A stretch of DNA of 27,672 nt, from IMG/VR virus record IMGVR_UViG_3300020469_000205, positions 1-27,672 of that record, one strand, 5' to 3'. The position numbers and the translations under genes were made by a program. Below the pieces are notes generated by a model. The model searched no databases. It saw only the letters and a list, made by a program, of their open reading frames with translations, and was not told where the DNA came from. Of this stretch, positions 20,633 through 27,672 are shown piece by piece. The stretch is from a virus. Numbering within the stretch: the first letter of the stretch is position 1; every line of letters starts with the position of its first letter.

Positions 20633-22420
20633 ACTAAGTAGAGTGGCGTCGGGATTGTTGAGTGCGCCACTAAGCGTTTTAATCGTAACCTGTTTCCTGT
20701 ATCCCGCACCCTTTTCGTCTTTCGGTGGGTCGATAGCCACGAGTCCTAAACGCTGGCGAGCGCAATCGAGAGCAAGGAACGCGGCATCAGCTAAGTCAGG
20801 TGACCTACCAAACCGAGCCTTGAACTCCGGCTTTGATTCGATTTTCACTCTGAGCGTGCCTGTTCCCTTTGTCATATCGTAGTTTCTGGCACACATCTCT
20901 TGTGCAAGGTCAGAGGATACACCGTAGATTTGTTTGGTTCTAAGGAGTTCTTTGCCGACGAACCAAAGTTCTGACACTCTATTAGTGTAGAGTTCTGCTC
21001 CTGTAAGTTGACTATTCATACTAACCCTCTTGTCTGAGCCTTTGCCGCCAAAGGTGACTCGCATGAAGTCGCTCGACCACTCACCAGCCAATACGTCGCA
21101 GAATGGCGCACCCGCTCCGGTGGAGTCGAGAGCCACATTATTGGCAGAAATATTCCTACGTTTACAATGATCAATAATTTGATGGACAATCTGGTAGGTT
21201 CGGGGAACAGCTTTGTTTGTGGCATCGTCATTGAGGTGGATGGCTTCGCCTAACTTACAGACGTATTGGCCGTTACGAGCGTAGCCTACTTCAGCGGTAT
21301 ACATAATCGTCCTATCCCCGCCGTTCGTGAAGGCCGGATCGACTCCGGCAACAACGGTCGGTTTGTCAGCCCAATCGACTTCTCCCATCGCACCCCCATT
21401 AGCCAGCTCTGCTTCTGAATAGATTCCGGTTGTTTCGTCGGAGTCGAAGAAGACGGCGCGGACCATTCGCATATACCCTCTAGATTCTGCGCCTAACAAA
21501 GCCCTATCTTCTGCTAGCTTCTCGGCGGTTGGCAACCAAGGATACCTAACTTCCCCTAGCATAATATTTGGACTCCGCTCCCCATCGAGTCGGAGATACC
21601 GCCCCCTCCATTTCGTTGTCCATTCATCGGCGGTTTGCGTATCTATAGACTCCCAACCCTTCTTAGGCTCTGACCACACGCCGAAAGCGTCAAATCTACT
21701 ATTCGGGTTAGACATGCCAATCATCTGAAAGAAGGGGTTCTTCGATAGGTTGGTTAGACCAGCCTGTAAGATACTTTCAGAAAGTTCTGAAAGTTCATCC
21801 CCGATCATAATTACCCTCTTCTGTTTGATTCCAATGAATTTGCCGATTGCCTCGCGTGTTTTTGATTTCTCCGCTGCGATAAGCGATAATCCAGCCCGTT
21901 CAATAAGTGTCCCGTTCTCATCGATATACGCGGCGTTACCGATTGAATCCCGAATCTTTATGGGCGCACCGTCGATCACTGACAACAAAGACATAACACT
22001 ACCCCAAATCCTCTTCCTTGCTTCCCGTAACGTGGTTGAGGTCATCAGGACTAGTGTGTCACGGGGCTGGCTTAACCATTGGACGATACCCCACGCGGCC
22101 ATCGTGTGTGATTTACCGCTACTGGCGGAACCTCCGATAGCTAGATACTTATGTTTAATAGCAGCCCGAATCATCTTTTCGGCCCAAGGATGGCGAACCA
22201 TCATCTTCTCTGGTAGAGCGTCGTTGTTCCAAAGTTCGTCGCAGATCCTCCAGAAGTAGAACTCTTTAGCCTTGTCGTCAGGGTGGTGGGCGAACCCATA
22301 GAGTAACGCGGTGAGAGGACTGGTCGGTGGGATCTCCAGACCGCCTATGTCCATCATCTTGGATACGGGGTGGATGTGCGGTTCTAGAACTCTCTTGCGT
22401 TCCACATCTTTACTTGCCAT
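20630..22420 (-). CDS. terL: Terminase large subunit
   Basis: The ATPase and nuclease that packages phage DNA into the prohead, 596 residues, full length. The N-terminal ATPase has Walker A GGSASSGKS (residues 96-104), an adjacent motif TLVLMTSTTLREARKRIWGS, Walker B VIMIGDE (203-209) and a coupling-type segment IGMSNPNSR (234-242). The C-terminal RNase H-like nuclease has its acidic residues at D361 (VAGVDPAF), D432 (VALDSTG) and D542 (SPDLADAA). It is expected to act with the small terminase and the portal. It is divergent from the TerS-like gene, with only 15 bp between the start codons, so its promoter must lie inside the other gene. A weak candidate is TTGTCA-17-TACGCT. No Shine-Dalgarno sequence is seen. 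Confidence 0.95.
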   Translation of the reverse strand: MASKDVERKRVLEPHIHPVSKMMDIGGLEIPPTSPLTALLYGFAHHPDDKAKEFYFWRICDELWNNDALPEKMMVRHPWAEKMIRAAIKHKYLAIGGSASSGKSHTMAAWGIVQWLSQPRDTLVLMTSTTLREARKRIWGSVMSLLSVIDGAPIKIRDSIGNAAYIDENGTLIERAGLSLIAAEKSKTREAIGKFIGIKQKRVIMIGDELSELSESILQAGLTNLSKNPFFQMIGMSNPNSRFDAFGVWSEPKKGWESIDTQTADEWTTKWRGRYLRLDGERSPNIMLGEVRYPWLPTAEKLAEDRALLGAESRGYMRMVRAVFFDSDETTGIYSEAELANGGAMGEVDWADKPTVVAGVDPAFTNGGDRTIMYTAEVGYARNGQYVCKLGEAIHLNDDATNKAVPRTYQIVHQIIDHCKRRNISANNVALDSTGAGAPFCDVLAGEWSSDFMRVTFGGKGSDKRVSMNSQLTGAELYTNRVSELWFVGKELLRTKQIYGVSSDLAQEMCARNYDMTKGTGTLRVKIESKPEFKARFGRSPDLADAAFLALDCARQRLGLVAIDPPKDEKGAGYRKQVTIKTLSGALNNPDATLLS

Positions 22421-22423
22421 AAT
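22395..22423 (+). promoter_or_regulatory. Possible promoter for the TerS-like gene
   Basis: TTGCGT (22395-22400), 17-bp spacer, CATAAT (22418-22423) inside the start of the divergent terminase gene. The -10 box is one mismatch from consensus, and the -35 box matches only in TTG. It would give a leader of about 6 nt before the ATG at 22436. Confidence 0.4.
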
Positions 22424-22435
22424 GAAGTCAGCGTA

Positions 22436-23080
22436 ATGGAAATAGAACCCACTGACAAGGAACAGTTCGACGCCGAGCTAAAAAGAAACAAGAAGCTTCC
22501 TAAAGTAATCGAGCTTCTTGAGAAGGGACTTGCTTGTGTTAGCGTAGCTAAGGAAATTAATGTGCATCCCGCTACTGTCCGTCGGTGGTTGAGGAAAGCC
22601 ACTGTGCCTTCGCTCACATACACTCCCCGCATCGACGCTGATAAACGGGCTACAGAAGCCGCCGAGAAAAGAATGCATGATGGAGAAGACCCCGATGACA
22701 TACTTAGCGACTACACTGATAAATCTATATCAGAATTAAAGACTAACTCGTCCGAGAAAGAAGACGAGGTCATGGCGGAAATAGCAGCGGCCCAATCTAC
22801 TCCGGCTGATAAATACCAGCATTACATTGCCGCCGCCGGAATAAAGTTATTGCGGGACAGTATGAAGAACCTGAGAGGGCCGAGGTCCGTCAAAGAGTTG
22901 TCTGAGCTTGACCAACTTATCCGAAGGAACTTAGGTTTGAACGCTAAAAACGCTGGAGGCCAGAGTAAAATGCAGATCGATATCTCTATCCTAAATAACG
23001 GTATCGCGGACAAAGGGCGAGGTTCCCTTAAGAGGATGAAAAAGGACGCTATCGACGTCGATGAAGTTGGCGATAATTGA
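22436..23080 (+). CDS. Probable terminase small subunit
   Basis: This 214-residue protein has an N-terminal helix-turn-helix (about residues 28-54: EKGLACVSVAKEINVHPATV then RRWLRKA), which would recognise the packaging site. A charged linker follows. A helical C-terminal part (about 118-175) contains SVKELSELDQLIRRNLGLNA and a KMQIDISILNN strand, features I associate with TerS oligomerisation and portal/TerL contact regions. The end is acidic. Its position divergently beside terL supports the call. The opposite orientation is unusual, since terS normally precedes terL in the same operon. A DNA-binding regulator is the main alternative. Confidence 0.65.
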   Translation: MEIEPTDKEQFDAELKRNKKLPKVIELLEKGLACVSVAKEINVHPATVRRWLRKATVPSLTYTPRIDADKRATEAAEKRMHDGEDPDDILSDYTDKSISELKTNSSEKEDEVMAEIAAAQSTPADKYQHYIAAAGIKLLRDSMKNLRGPRSVKELSELDQLIRRNLGLNAKNAGGQSKMQIDISILNNGIADKGRGSLKRMKKDAIDVDEVGDN

Positions 23081-23093
23081 TGTGATTTTTACC

Positions 23094-23123
23094 TTGTATC
23101 CCGAACCGTTTAACTTGTATAAA
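23094..23123 (+). promoter_or_regulatory. Promoter candidate with leaderless GTG start
   Basis: TTGTAT (23094-23099), 18-bp spacer and TATAAA (23118-23123). Six bases later comes the GTG at 23130, where transcription would begin, so the message is probably leaderless. It lies just after the TerS-like stop and would drive the metabolism and replication genes to its right. Confidence 0.5.
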
Positions 23124-23129
23124 TAATCA

Positions 23130-23360
23130 GTGTTCAAAAATCGTCAACCAGAGGTAGGGCCTAAGTTCATCACCCGAATAGATGAGGGGGCGGATTTCCG
23201 CTTTCCTGTCGATACTGCCGACGGTCTATGGTATCGCGTGAAGCCTTCAACGGCTCGTGAAGTATTCTACTTGCAATCCTTGCCGAAAGGGATCAGGATT
23301 CTTGTACCTGCTGAGGGCGATGGCCTACTAGTCAGAGGAGACTCAATACCTGTAAAATGA
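23130..23360 (+). CDS. Unidentified small protein, 76 residues, GTG start
   Basis: The protein reads MFKNRQPEVGPKFITRIDEG and continues with beta-rich segments FRFPVDTADGLWYRV, KGIRILVPAEGDGLLV and a short end GDSIPVK. It looks like a small beta-barrel-like domain but no family is recognised. The GTG start sits 6 nt after a -10 box, and no nearby ATG gives a sensible alternative. The stop overlaps the next ATG (AAAATGA), suggesting coupling with the MazG-like gene. Confidence 0.6.
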   Translation: MFKNRQPEVGPKFITRIDEGADFRFPVDTADGLWYRVKPSTAREVFYLQSLPKGIRILVPAEGDGLLVRGDSIPVK

Positions 23361-23770
23361 AACCAGAAACATTATTTCGTCTCCACCAAGAGACGTGCGC
23401 GAAAACTCTTAACATTATGAGAGCAAAGAACAGCGACTACTGCGGTGGTGAAAACACTGTCGATGCACTCGCCAACTTTAAGACTGCTAAATCGCTCGGC
23501 CTTCATCCGGTTACCGGACTCTTGTTAAGAATGCAAGATAAGCTGATGCGTATTAAATCGTTCGTTAACGATGGTGAATTAAAAGTAGCCGGTGAGTCAG
23601 TTGACGATGCCTGTGAGGATCTGGTGAACTATTCGATTCTTGCGAAAGCTCTGCTTAGTGAGGAGCGTGAGTGCGGTACTTGCAGTAATCCAGTTTCTGG
23701 TGGTGAGTGCGACAATTTGTATTGTCCTGAGAAATTTGATAGAATTCCTCCAGTCAAATTAAATCCTTAA
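23357..23770 (+). CDS. MazG/DUF1599-like nucleotide-associated protein with C-terminal zinc ribbon
   Basis: In this 137-residue protein, residues 1-105 follow the DUF1599/MazG-like plan: 'KNSDYCGG..N..DAL.NF', then GLHPVTGLLLRMQDKLMRIK, then a Glu-x-x-x-Asp helix (ESVDDACEDLVNYSILAKAL). The conserved Glu/Asp residues of these helices bind Mg and a nucleoside triphosphate in the all-alpha NTP pyrophosphohydrolase superfamily. A short tail carries CGTC (about 109-112) and a second Cys pair (GECDNLYC), a possible zinc ribbon not usual in the family. It may adjust nucleotide pools or modified-base precursors during replication. Activity is inferred. Confidence 0.75.
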   Translation: MKPETLFRLHQETCAKTLNIMRAKNSDYCGGENTVDALANFKTAKSLGLHPVTGLLLRMQDKLMRIKSFVNDGELKVAGESVDDACEDLVNYSILAKALLSEERECGTCSNPVSGGECDNLYCPEKFDRIPPVKLNP

Positions 23771-23780
23771 ATTATATAAT

Positions 23781-24164
23781 ATGAAGATAAACGATATAAT
23801 ATTCAAGACAAGAGTTGGTGATTACTTCTGGGTGGTCACTAGTTATAAAGGCAGAGGGACTAAAAACCCCTTAGCTAGAAAGGAAGAGCTAGAGGAAGTA
23901 GATATCTACCACGTAGTAGCCTACCGCGAAATATATACTGGTCCTATGGGGGGTGTCGGAGATTATGAAGGGACTAGGATTACGAGTGACGAAGATATTG
24001 AAGGTCGCCACCTAGAGATGTGCGCTATCTATAAGAAGCGCCTCGAAAAAGGCGGTAAGTGGGAAGGTCAAGATAGACCCCTTGCTGAACAATACCCTCT
24101 CTCTAAAAAGAAAATAGAACAAGCCAAAAGAGACCAAGACGCTTTAGAAGCTCTTGAAGTATGA
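23781..24164 (+). CDS. Unidentified protein, 127 residues
   Basis: The protein starts MKINDIIFKTRVGDYFWVVT. The first half is beta-rich with aromatic residues (YFWVVTSYKGRG, DIYHVVAYREIYTG). The second half is charged and helical (CAIYKKRLEKGGKWEG, KKKIEQAKRDQDALEALE). No catalytic or metal-binding motif is recognised. It begins 10 bp after the MazG-like stop behind an AT-rich leader, and its stop overlaps the RuvC-like start (ATGA). That places it in the same coupled replication/recombination unit. Confidence 0.65.
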   Translation: MKINDIIFKTRVGDYFWVVTSYKGRGTKNPLARKEELEEVDIYHVVAYREIYTGPMGGVGDYEGTRITSDEDIEGRHLEMCAIYKKRLEKGGKWEGQDRPLAEQYPLSKKKIEQAKRDQDALEALEV

Positions 24165-24646
24165 TTGTCGGGGTAGACAATGGGTTAGATGGCGGGCTTT
24201 GTGCAATATCTAAATTTGATGGTAGCGTCATCGACAAAATTAGGATGCCCAACCGCCAGCTTTCTAAAAAGAAAGAAATCGACGTTAAAATTGTCAACCA
24301 ATGGCTACTAGACTTTAACACCGATTTTGAGCTAGCAATCGAGGAGCCCCTCGCCCACGCTAGAAGCTCACAAGCGATGAGGTCTATGGCCATAAGCTTC
24401 GGTAAGTTAATTGGAATGGCTGAATGTAAAGGGTATCCTGTATCCCGAATCTCTGTTCATAGATGGCAGAAAGAACTATTGGGGAGGGTCCCCAAAGGAC
24501 AGACAAAAAAAGTTGCATTAGAGCTTGCAACGCAACTCGCCCCGAGCGAGAATTGGCTCGCTAACAAAAGATGCCGAACACCACACGATGGTATGATCGA
24601 CGCTTACCTTATCGCCCGATATATTTGGGGTGGGAAAAAAAGTTAA
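24161..24646 (+). CDS. RuvC-like Holliday junction resolvase
   Basis: The protein has 161 residues with an RNase H fold. The first strand carries the catalytic Asp in MIVGVDNGLDGG (D6). The second acidic site is at LAIEEPLA (E61 or E62). The last helix carries TPHDGMIDAYLIARY (H142, D143, D147), the C-terminal acidic pair typical of RuvC. Between them are a Ser/Met-rich helix (SSQAMRSMAISFGKLIGMAE) and a basic stretch (LGRVPKGQTKKV) for DNA contact. It would cut branched DNA formed during replication before packaging. It overlaps the gene upstream (ATGA) and ends in a short AAAAAGT/ACTTTTT dyad before the helicase promoter. Substrate specificity cannot be read from the sequence. Confidence 0.85.
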   Translation: MIVGVDNGLDGGLCAISKFDGSVIDKIRMPNRQLSKKKEIDVKIVNQWLLDFNTDFELAIEEPLAHARSSQAMRSMAISFGKLIGMAECKGYPVSRISVHRWQKELLGRVPKGQTKKVALELATQLAPSENWLANKRCRTPHDGMIDAYLIARYIWGGKKS

Positions 24647-24697
24647 ACTTTTTCTGGACATAACGCACCTCTTCAATTATATGTCTGTTTATAGACA
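24637..24697 (+). promoter_or_regulatory. Promoter and leader hairpin for the helicase gene
   Basis: A weak dyad AAAAAGTT-A-AACTTTTT (24637-24653), spanning the RuvC stop, may end or slow transcription. TGGACA (24655-24660), 17-bp spacer and TATATG (24678-24683) form a promoter candidate. A TGTCT/AGACA hairpin (24682-24697) sits in the leader, 7 nt before the ATG at 24705. Confidence 0.5.
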
Positions 24698-24704
24698 ATA
24701 ATAA

Positions 24705-25997
24705 ATGAAGACACTATACCCGAAACAAAAAGAAGCTTTAGACTTCTTCTTCGATAAACAAATTAGCGCAACTAATACCCTAGACACTAGCCATGTTGGG
24801 ACTGGAAAAACAGTCGTTGCTTGCCACCTTGCTAAAGCTCTTGGCATGAATGTCGCGGTCCTATGCCCGAAGGCAGTTATTCCATCATGGGAGCGGGAGC
24901 TTAAAGAGACGGGCATTGATCCGGTGTTCGTCCTCAACTACGAGAAGATCAGAACGGGCCGGACGGACTTCATGTCCAAGCGGGGCAAGAAGATCATGAC
25001 TTGGAACCTACCGCCTTGCACTTTGGTTCTAGTTGATGAGGTCCACAAGTGCAAAGGACCGTATACTCAAAACGCGCAGTTGTTAGTGTCACTAGTTACG
25101 CAAGGTCACTCAGTCCACGCGATGAGCGCGACCGCAGCAGAAGACCCTACCGAGATGCGCCCAATCGGGTATATGTTAGGGCTACATAATCTTAACAAAG
25201 CCTCTGACCAACTTAAAAGTTGGTTTGGGTGGATGATGCAATTCGGATGCACCCAGAACCAATGGAACGCGTGGGAGTTGCGGAGGAAGACAAAACTCAA
25301 TGATCTTAATAAGGTCATGTATGGGAAGAATGTTAAGCGTCTTACAGTGTCCGATTTCCCTGACTCGTTCAAACAGAACAGAGTTTTCGTAGAGCCTATA
25401 GCCTTTGGTTCCGCTGCTAAGATCGCGAAGGCTTATAAAGATCTCGGTATCACTCCAGAGATAATCACTAGTCTTTTGGAGAATGGGACTGTCGAAGATA
25501 GCGATTGGGTTCTCGTTAATCTACTACGCGCTCGCCAGCTAGCGGAGTCACTCAAGGCTAAGGACATGGCGGACATGGCTAAGGACTACGTCGAGCAAGG
25601 CCATAGCGTTGTGCTGTTTGTTAATTTTACAGATACTGTAGATACCCTCTGTGAGCTACTAGAATGTATGTGCATTAAAGGAGGCCAAAAAATTGAGGAC
25701 AGGCAGGACATCATCGATGCTTTCCAACGAGATGAAGAACACGTTCTAGTAATCAACACCGCTGCCGGAGGAACCGGAATCTCGTTACACGACATCAACG
25801 GCAACCGCCAACGGATCTCGTTGATTTCACCGACCTTCAACGTCAAGGATCACTTGCAAGCGTTAGGGCGCATTCACCGCAACGGAGCAAAGAGTGACGC
25901 CATTCAAAAGATTCTTGTTGCCAGCGATTCGATAGAAGAACACGTTATGCGTGTGGTTGAGCAGAAGTCAGATAATTTAAATACTCTACACCAATGA
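24705..25997 (+). CDS. SNF2-like superfamily 2 helicase/ATPase
   Basis: This 430-residue protein has the full helicase motif set. Motif I is THVGTGKT-like (SHVGTGKT, residues 29-36), motif II DEVH (111-114, VLVDEVHKCKGP), motif III SAT (141-143). The second RecA-like domain has GHSVVLFVNFTDT, motif V NTAAGGTGISL (about 351-361) and motif VI QALGRIHRNG (385-394). The 'GRIHR.GA' ending is typical of SNF2-type phage helicases involved in replication, recombination or anti-host steps. It is compact compared with cellular SNF2 proteins and has no extra domain. It starts behind its own promoter, and its stop overlaps the start of the DnaA-like gene (ATGA). Confidence 0.9.
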   Translation: MKTLYPKQKEALDFFFDKQISATNTLDTSHVGTGKTVVACHLAKALGMNVAVLCPKAVIPSWERELKETGIDPVFVLNYEKIRTGRTDFMSKRGKKIMTWNLPPCTLVLVDEVHKCKGPYTQNAQLLVSLVTQGHSVHAMSATAAEDPTEMRPIGYMLGLHNLNKASDQLKSWFGWMMQFGCTQNQWNAWELRRKTKLNDLNKVMYGKNVKRLTVSDFPDSFKQNRVFVEPIAFGSAAKIAKAYKDLGITPEIITSLLENGTVEDSDWVLVNLLRARQLAESLKAKDMADMAKDYVEQGHSVVLFVNFTDTVDTLCELLECMCIKGGQKIEDRQDIIDAFQRDEEHVLVINTAAGGTGISLHDINGNRQRISLISPTFNVKDHLQALGRIHRNGAKSDAIQKILVASDSIEEHVMRVVEQKSDNLNTLHQ

Positions 25998-26317
25998 AAA
26001 CAAAAATAAAAGGGATGACCCCTTACAAAAAACAGATAATAGACAAAGTAACGGAACTAGTATGTTCAGAGTTCGCTATAGATCGTGACGAGATATTTAC
26101 TAAGAGTCGAGCTTACTCTTATTGCATACCTCGTATGGTCGCTGTCGGGATCTTAAGGAACAAGTTTAAATTTACTTACAGTTCTTTATCCTCTTACTAC
26201 GGGTATACTCATGGTAGTTCGATTGCTTACGCCTCTAAGTCTCTTGATCAGAGAATACAAGAAGATCCTGAAATAGCGTCGGTCGTCGAGTCAGTACTTA
26301 AACAATTAAACCCATAA
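25994..26317 (+). CDS. Stand-alone DnaA domain IV-like DNA-binding protein
   Basis: This 107-residue protein follows the C-terminal domain of the replication initiator DnaA. A helix around residues 11-27 is followed by FAIDRDEIFTKSRAYSYCIP, then RMVAVGILRNKFKFTYSSLS (basic, corresponding to the 'R...Ria.yL....t..sl' helix). YYGYTHGSSIAYASKSLDQR follows, the place of the 'fG.RDHSTV..A...I' recognition helix. The usual DHS/T-T/V core reads THGSSI here, so sequence preference probably differs. No AAA+ ATPase part is present. It could direct replication proteins to a phage origin or compete for host oriC. It lies directly after the helicase with overlapping codons. Confidence 0.72.
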   Translation: MKTKIKGMTPYKKQIIDKVTELVCSEFAIDRDEIFTKSRAYSYCIPRMVAVGILRNKFKFTYSSLSSYYGYTHGSSIAYASKSLDQRIQEDPEIASVVESVLKQLNP

Positions 26318-26320
26318 ATC

Positions 26321-26470
26321 ATGAGAGCAAAAGTTGTAAGGAATTCTGTGTTTGCAAAAGGGAGCAGAAGTGGCAAAAAAGGTCAGACTTTAATTCAGTT
26401 TCACGACCCTACGTTTAAATCAAAACACTCAAAAGGTAAACAACCCAAGAAAAAGAAACGAAGAAAATGA
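26321..26470 (+). CDS. Small very basic protein, 49 residues
   Basis: The protein reads MRAKVVRNSVFAKGSRSGKK and ends KQPKKKKRRK; more than a third of the residues are Lys or Arg. A short middle part (TLIQFHDPTFKS) is not basic. It probably binds nucleic acid. The frame starts 3 bp after the DnaA-like stop, and its stop overlaps the next ATG (ATGA), which supports it as a real gene in the operon. No homology is recognised. Confidence 0.55.
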   Translation: MRAKVVRNSVFAKGSRSGKKGQTLIQFHDPTFKSKHSKGKQPKKKKRRK

Positions 26471-26640
26471 GCGACACTAAATACCTATCAGATGCAGAGA
26501 AGATCCGCCTCAAATTACTTGAGGATGAGATCTACATGCTAAACCACAAAGTTGAGCGCACACTCAATAAACGCGACCGTCTCCAGCGTGAGGTAACGCA
26601 CATAAAAGAGTCTACCCATGAGCGAACAACCAAACCATAG
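26467..26640 (+). CDS. Small coiled-coil protein, 57 residues
   Basis: The protein is MSDTKYLSDAEKIRLKLLED, followed by EIYMLNHKVERTLNKRDRLQ and a REVTHIKES tail. Hydrophobic residues recur at heptad-like spacing through about residues 8-48, so it is probably one long helix forming a coiled coil. It overlaps the previous gene by 4 bp and the nuclease gene by 23 bp. It may be an accessory subunit for neighbouring recombination proteins; that is inference from location only. Confidence 0.6.
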   Translation: MSDTKYLSDAEKIRLKLLEDEIYMLNHKVERTLNKRDRLQREVTHIKESTHERTTKP

Positions 26641-27672
26641 CGATAGGGGGCACGCGGAGTTCTCACCATCCAGCTTAAAATATGTGGCTGCTTGTGCTGC
26701 GTATCAGGGTCGCGACGGCACTTCGGCTGCTGCCGAGATGGGGACCAGAATTCACGAGGCTCTCGAAGTCTTTGACCCTTCTGCTCTTCATAATGAAGAG
26801 GAGCTGGAGATCTACGAACAGATTGTCCAAATGGAACAGGAGTTTATGACTAACTTCGTCGAGGTCGCTGAAGAGCTAAACGAAATTCAAGTTGAGGTTG
26901 TTCTGGACGGCACCGAGACATGGGGAACCTGTGACCGATTCCTGATTCTCAAAGGCGGTGATCGAGCCGTCATGGCAGATTATAAAACCGGAATCAGTAT
27001 CATCGACCCGCCAGATAAGAACTGGCAAGCTAAGGCTTATACGACTGGAGCCTTCCAGAAGTATCCCGAGATTCAGGAGATCGTCTTCGCGTTTTACGTG
27101 CCGCAACATAGCGCGACTCTTCACCACACGTTTACGCGAGACGATCTCCCAACTCTGGTCGAAGATCTTAGCCGTGTTATTACAGCAGGCGAAAAGATTC
27201 GACCGAAGTGGGAGTCTGGCACACCTGAACTAGAGGAATGCACCCCGACTCAGTATTGTCGTTTCTGTAAGCACGAAGATACTTGTCCTGCGTTAGGCGG
27301 ACTCGTTATCAGCGTAGCTAAGAAACTAGATACCACGTTGCCAGACATTGATCCGACTGACGTTGACAATCCAGCTAGACTCTCTGAGCTATTCAACATC
27401 GCGAAGATTGTGGAGAACTGGTCTATGTCTATTAAGAAGAAGACGTTAGCTGCTTTGAAAGACGGCGAGAAGCTTGACGGGCTTAAACTTCGCTCGATGG
27501 GACGAACCCGAAAAATCTCTGACAATGCTACTTTTGTAAAAATTGCAGAAAAATACGGAATAGATCTCGACACGTTACTTGATCAAGTTAACATCCCGCT
27601 CGCCAAGGTTGCCAAGAAAGCGGGAGCCGATAGCAAACAAACTTTCCTCGACGAATGTGAAGATGCAGGAAT
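26618..27672 (+). CDS. RecB/Cas4-type PD-(D/E)XK nuclease (DUF2800-like), cut at the right edge
   Basis: About 351 residues are visible. After SPSSLKYVAACAAYQGRDG comes MGTRIHEALEVF (about 41-52), the helix with the His typical of RecB-family nucleases. The acidic motif is GTCDRF (D106), and the D-x-K motif is ADYKTG (D121, K123). WQAKAYTTGAF (about 136-146) supplies the Q-x3-Y motif. Four cysteines, C208, C214, C217 and C223 (CTPTQYCRFCKHEDTC), fit an iron-sulphur cluster or zinc site as in Cas4/AddB-type nucleases. Phage members of this group act as exonucleases in recombination, often next to replication genes. The start at 26618 overlaps the coiled-coil gene by 23 bp. The C-terminus is outside the window. 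Confidence 0.85.
   Translation, partial: MSEQPNHSDRGHAEFSPSSLKYVAACAAYQGRDGTSAAAEMGTRIHEALEVFDPSALHNEEELEIYEQIVQMEQEFMTNFVEVAEELNEIQVEVVLDGTETWGTCDRFLILKGGDRAVMADYKTGISIIDPPDKNWQAKAYTTGAFQKYPEIQEIVFAFYVPQHSATLHHTFTRDDLPTLVEDLSRVITAGEKIRPKWESGTPELEECTPTQYCRFCKHEDTCPALGGLVISVAKKLDTTLPDIDPTDVDNPARLSELFNIAKIVENWSMSIKKKTLAALKDGEKLDGLKLRSMGRTRKISDNATFVKIAEKYGIDLDTLLDQVNIPLAKVAKKAGADSKQTFLDECEDAG

Noticed and set aside
21750-22259. Antisense 169-residue frame within terL
   Set aside because: It lies opposite the conserved ATPase motifs of the terminase and its translation shows no domain.
1-27672. Integrated prophage or lysogeny module
   Set aside because: No integrase, repressor/Cro pair, attachment site or host flank is recognisable, so a temperate lifestyle cannot be supported from this window.

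Overview
The window is part of the genome of a double-stranded DNA tailed bacteriophage. The evidence is a complete terminase large subunit, a probable small terminase, the start of a probable portal protein, a 3355-residue virion-type polyvalent protein, and phage replication and recombination genes. No ribosomal or tRNA gene and no bacterial housekeeping gene was recognised. A very large protein encoded in a block just downstream of the terminase is reminiscent of podovirus internal or ejection proteins, but no tail genes are visible, so the morphotype is an inference. I see no clear Shine-Dalgarno sequence before any start codon, while several promoter candidates match the sigma70 consensus (TTGACA-like, 16-18 bp spacer, TATAAT-like). 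That suggests a host with SD-independent initiation; the host itself cannot be named from the window.

Layout. (1) 1-2009 is read leftward: a portal gene running off the left edge, a NUMOD4-like small gene, and an unidentified 242-residue protein with its own terminator. It includes a gene-poor, repeat-rich stretch (801-1280). (2) 2010-2344 is a control region. It leads into a rightward cassette of small genes (2345-7917): a zinc ribbon, a small membrane protein, two paralogues, a nonapeptide-repeat protein, a helix-hairpin-helix-like protein, a C39-like cysteine peptidase, a DUF932 protein and several unknowns. Two almost identical 93-bp promoter/leader cassettes drive it, and a strong hairpin terminator at 7937-7982 closes it. 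(3) 7984-22420 is a leftward packaging/virion block: terminase large subunit, a small basic protein, two charged probable virion proteins and the giant protein with an HEYLH metallopeptidase motif. (4) 22436-27672 is a rightward block that starts divergently from the terminase gene: a TerS-like protein, a MazG/DUF1599-like protein with a zinc ribbon, a RuvC-like resolvase, a SNF2-like helicase, a stand-alone DnaA domain IV-like protein, and a RecB/Cas4-type nuclease cut by the right edge.

Working together: block 2 looks like early host-takeover functions, block 4 like DNA replication, recombination and nucleotide metabolism, and blocks 1 and 3 like late packaging and virion functions. The most unusual non-coding features are a 36-bp near-palindrome with matching flanks, present once at 828-863 and once inverted at 20576-20611, and the duplicated promoter/leader cassette. 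Many gene junctions overlap by a few bases (ATGA or TAATG), which fits translational coupling where SD sites are lacking.
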